In this document: positions 63,689 through 64,000 of the stretch, in pieces
Position numbering within the stretch: position 1 is the first letter of the stretch
Layout: each line of letters begins with the position of its first letter
Origin: Streptomyces seoulensis
GTDB taxonomy: Bacteria; Actinomycetota; Actinomycetes; Streptomycetales; Streptomycetaceae
Assembly (NCBI GenBank): GCA_013364255.1
Contig: CP054936.1
Span: 3,130,853-3,194,852, forward strand
Length of the DNA stretch: 64,000 bases
Reading direction: 5' to 3'
The notes under the pieces: model-generated
Databases searched by the model: none
Told to the model about the DNA's origin: nothing
The model's input: the letters and a program-made list of their open reading frames with translations, nothing else
Translations under genes and position numbers: made by a program

Positions 63689-64000
63689 CTACCGCTTGAG
63701 GGCCACCGCGCCGTAGCCCGCCATGATGCCGTCGTCCTGGCCCGGTACCGGCTCGCCCAGTTCCGGGTGCCAGTGGTGGAGCACCTCGACGCCGGGTTCG
63801 ACGAGGTCCAGGCCGTCGAAGAAGCGGGCGAACTCGGCGCGGGAGCGCAGCGCCAGGGTGACGCCGGCCGCCCTGAGCTTCTCGGTGGCCTGTGCCGCCT
63901 CCTCCTCCGGGGTGAAGTCGGCGGTGGCGTGGGTCATCGTCAGACAGCTGCCGGAGGGCAGTTCGGACAGCAGCCGCCGCACCAGGTCGTGCGCCCCGTC
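63689..64000 (-). CDS. S-adenosyl methyltransferase of the DUF574 type (partial, C-terminus)
   Basis: The minus-strand frame stays open to the window edge, so only the last 103 residues are present. The segment LLSELPSGSCLTMTHATADF and the late FARFFDGLDLVEPGV...WHPE match the C-terminal half of the Streptomyces SAM-dependent methyltransferase family PF04672 (DUF574). The apparent GTG at 63982 is internal, not the start. Substrate unknown. Confidence 0.85.
   Translation of the reverse strand, partial: DGAHDLVRRLLSELPSGSCLTMTHATADFTPEEEAAQATEKLRAAGVTLALRSRAEFARFFDGLDLVEPGVEVLHHWHPELGEPVPGQDDGIMAGYGAVALKR

Noticed and set aside
63689..63982. Complete 97-codon small gene
   Set aside because: The frame continues open to the window edge with family-like residues, so the GTG at 63982 is internal to a longer methyltransferase gene.

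Overview
The window is high-GC actinobacterial chromosome, almost certainly Streptomyces. Coding is dense with strong GC bias at third codon positions, GTG and TTG starts are frequent, and stop/start overlaps of 4 bases are common. Lineage markers include WhiA, mycothiol-type enzymes, an RbpA paralogue and OpcA. Gene order (dapD, suf operon, ctaA/ctaB, tkt-tal-zwf-opcA-pgl, secG-tpiA-pgk-gap, whiA-yvcK-rapZ-uvrC, uvrA, uvrB, glpQ, ogt) matches the conserved core arm as I remember it from S. coelicolor. About 59 genes are supported. I saw no rRNA, tRNA, insertion sequence, prophage or CRISPR array.

Layout. 1-7.8 kb: the end of a Pro/Ala-rich protein, an unknown 511-residue protein with a Glu-Asn-Asn repeat, a secreted nuclease, a small membrane-stress pair (DUF3618 plus holin-like), a Cys-rich unknown, dapD and an SMR efflux protein. 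7.9-14.6 kb: an eight-gene Suf iron-sulfur operon, sufR-sufB-sufD-ferredoxin-sufC-sufS-sufU-sufT-like, read leftward. 14.8-19.2 kb: an ABC exporter pair and the heme A genes ctaA and ctaB. 19.7-26.3 kb: the pentose phosphate operon. 26.5-32.1 kb: an MFS transporter, an RbpA paralogue, secG and the triose part of glycolysis. 33.2-38.4 kb: uvrC-rapZ-yvcK-whiA. 38.8-49.2 kb: a regulator, a Rieske lipoprotein, a sugar kinase, uvrA, two small enzymes, aroQ, a cation antiporter and TerC. 49.5-57.5 kb: two TerD proteins, uvrB, an MHYT sensor, a secreted phosphodiesterase and ogt. 57.6-64 kb: pseudouridine breakdown (psuG plus kinase), a uridine-kinase-like protein, an orphan gltD and a partial methyltransferase.

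The regulatory sequence is the most rewarding part. All three nucleotide-excision genes (uvrA, uvrB, uvrC), ogt and one MFS transporter carry the same DNA-damage promoter, TTGTCRGTG-N8-TANNNT (PafBC / RecA-NDp type), and three of these starts look leaderless. The suf operon has a SufR-type CAAC-N6-GTTG operator at its start and an iron box just upstream. The secreted nuclease has six contiguous 11-base repeats resembling a PhoP box. TerC has a yybP-ykoY-type (manganese) riboswitch leader. A 113-nt element in front of the RbpA paralogue folds into a closed three-way junction that I do not recognise; it is the best candidate here for something undescribed. Several intergenic gaps between 59.9 and 62.1 kb are filled by different short tandem repeats.
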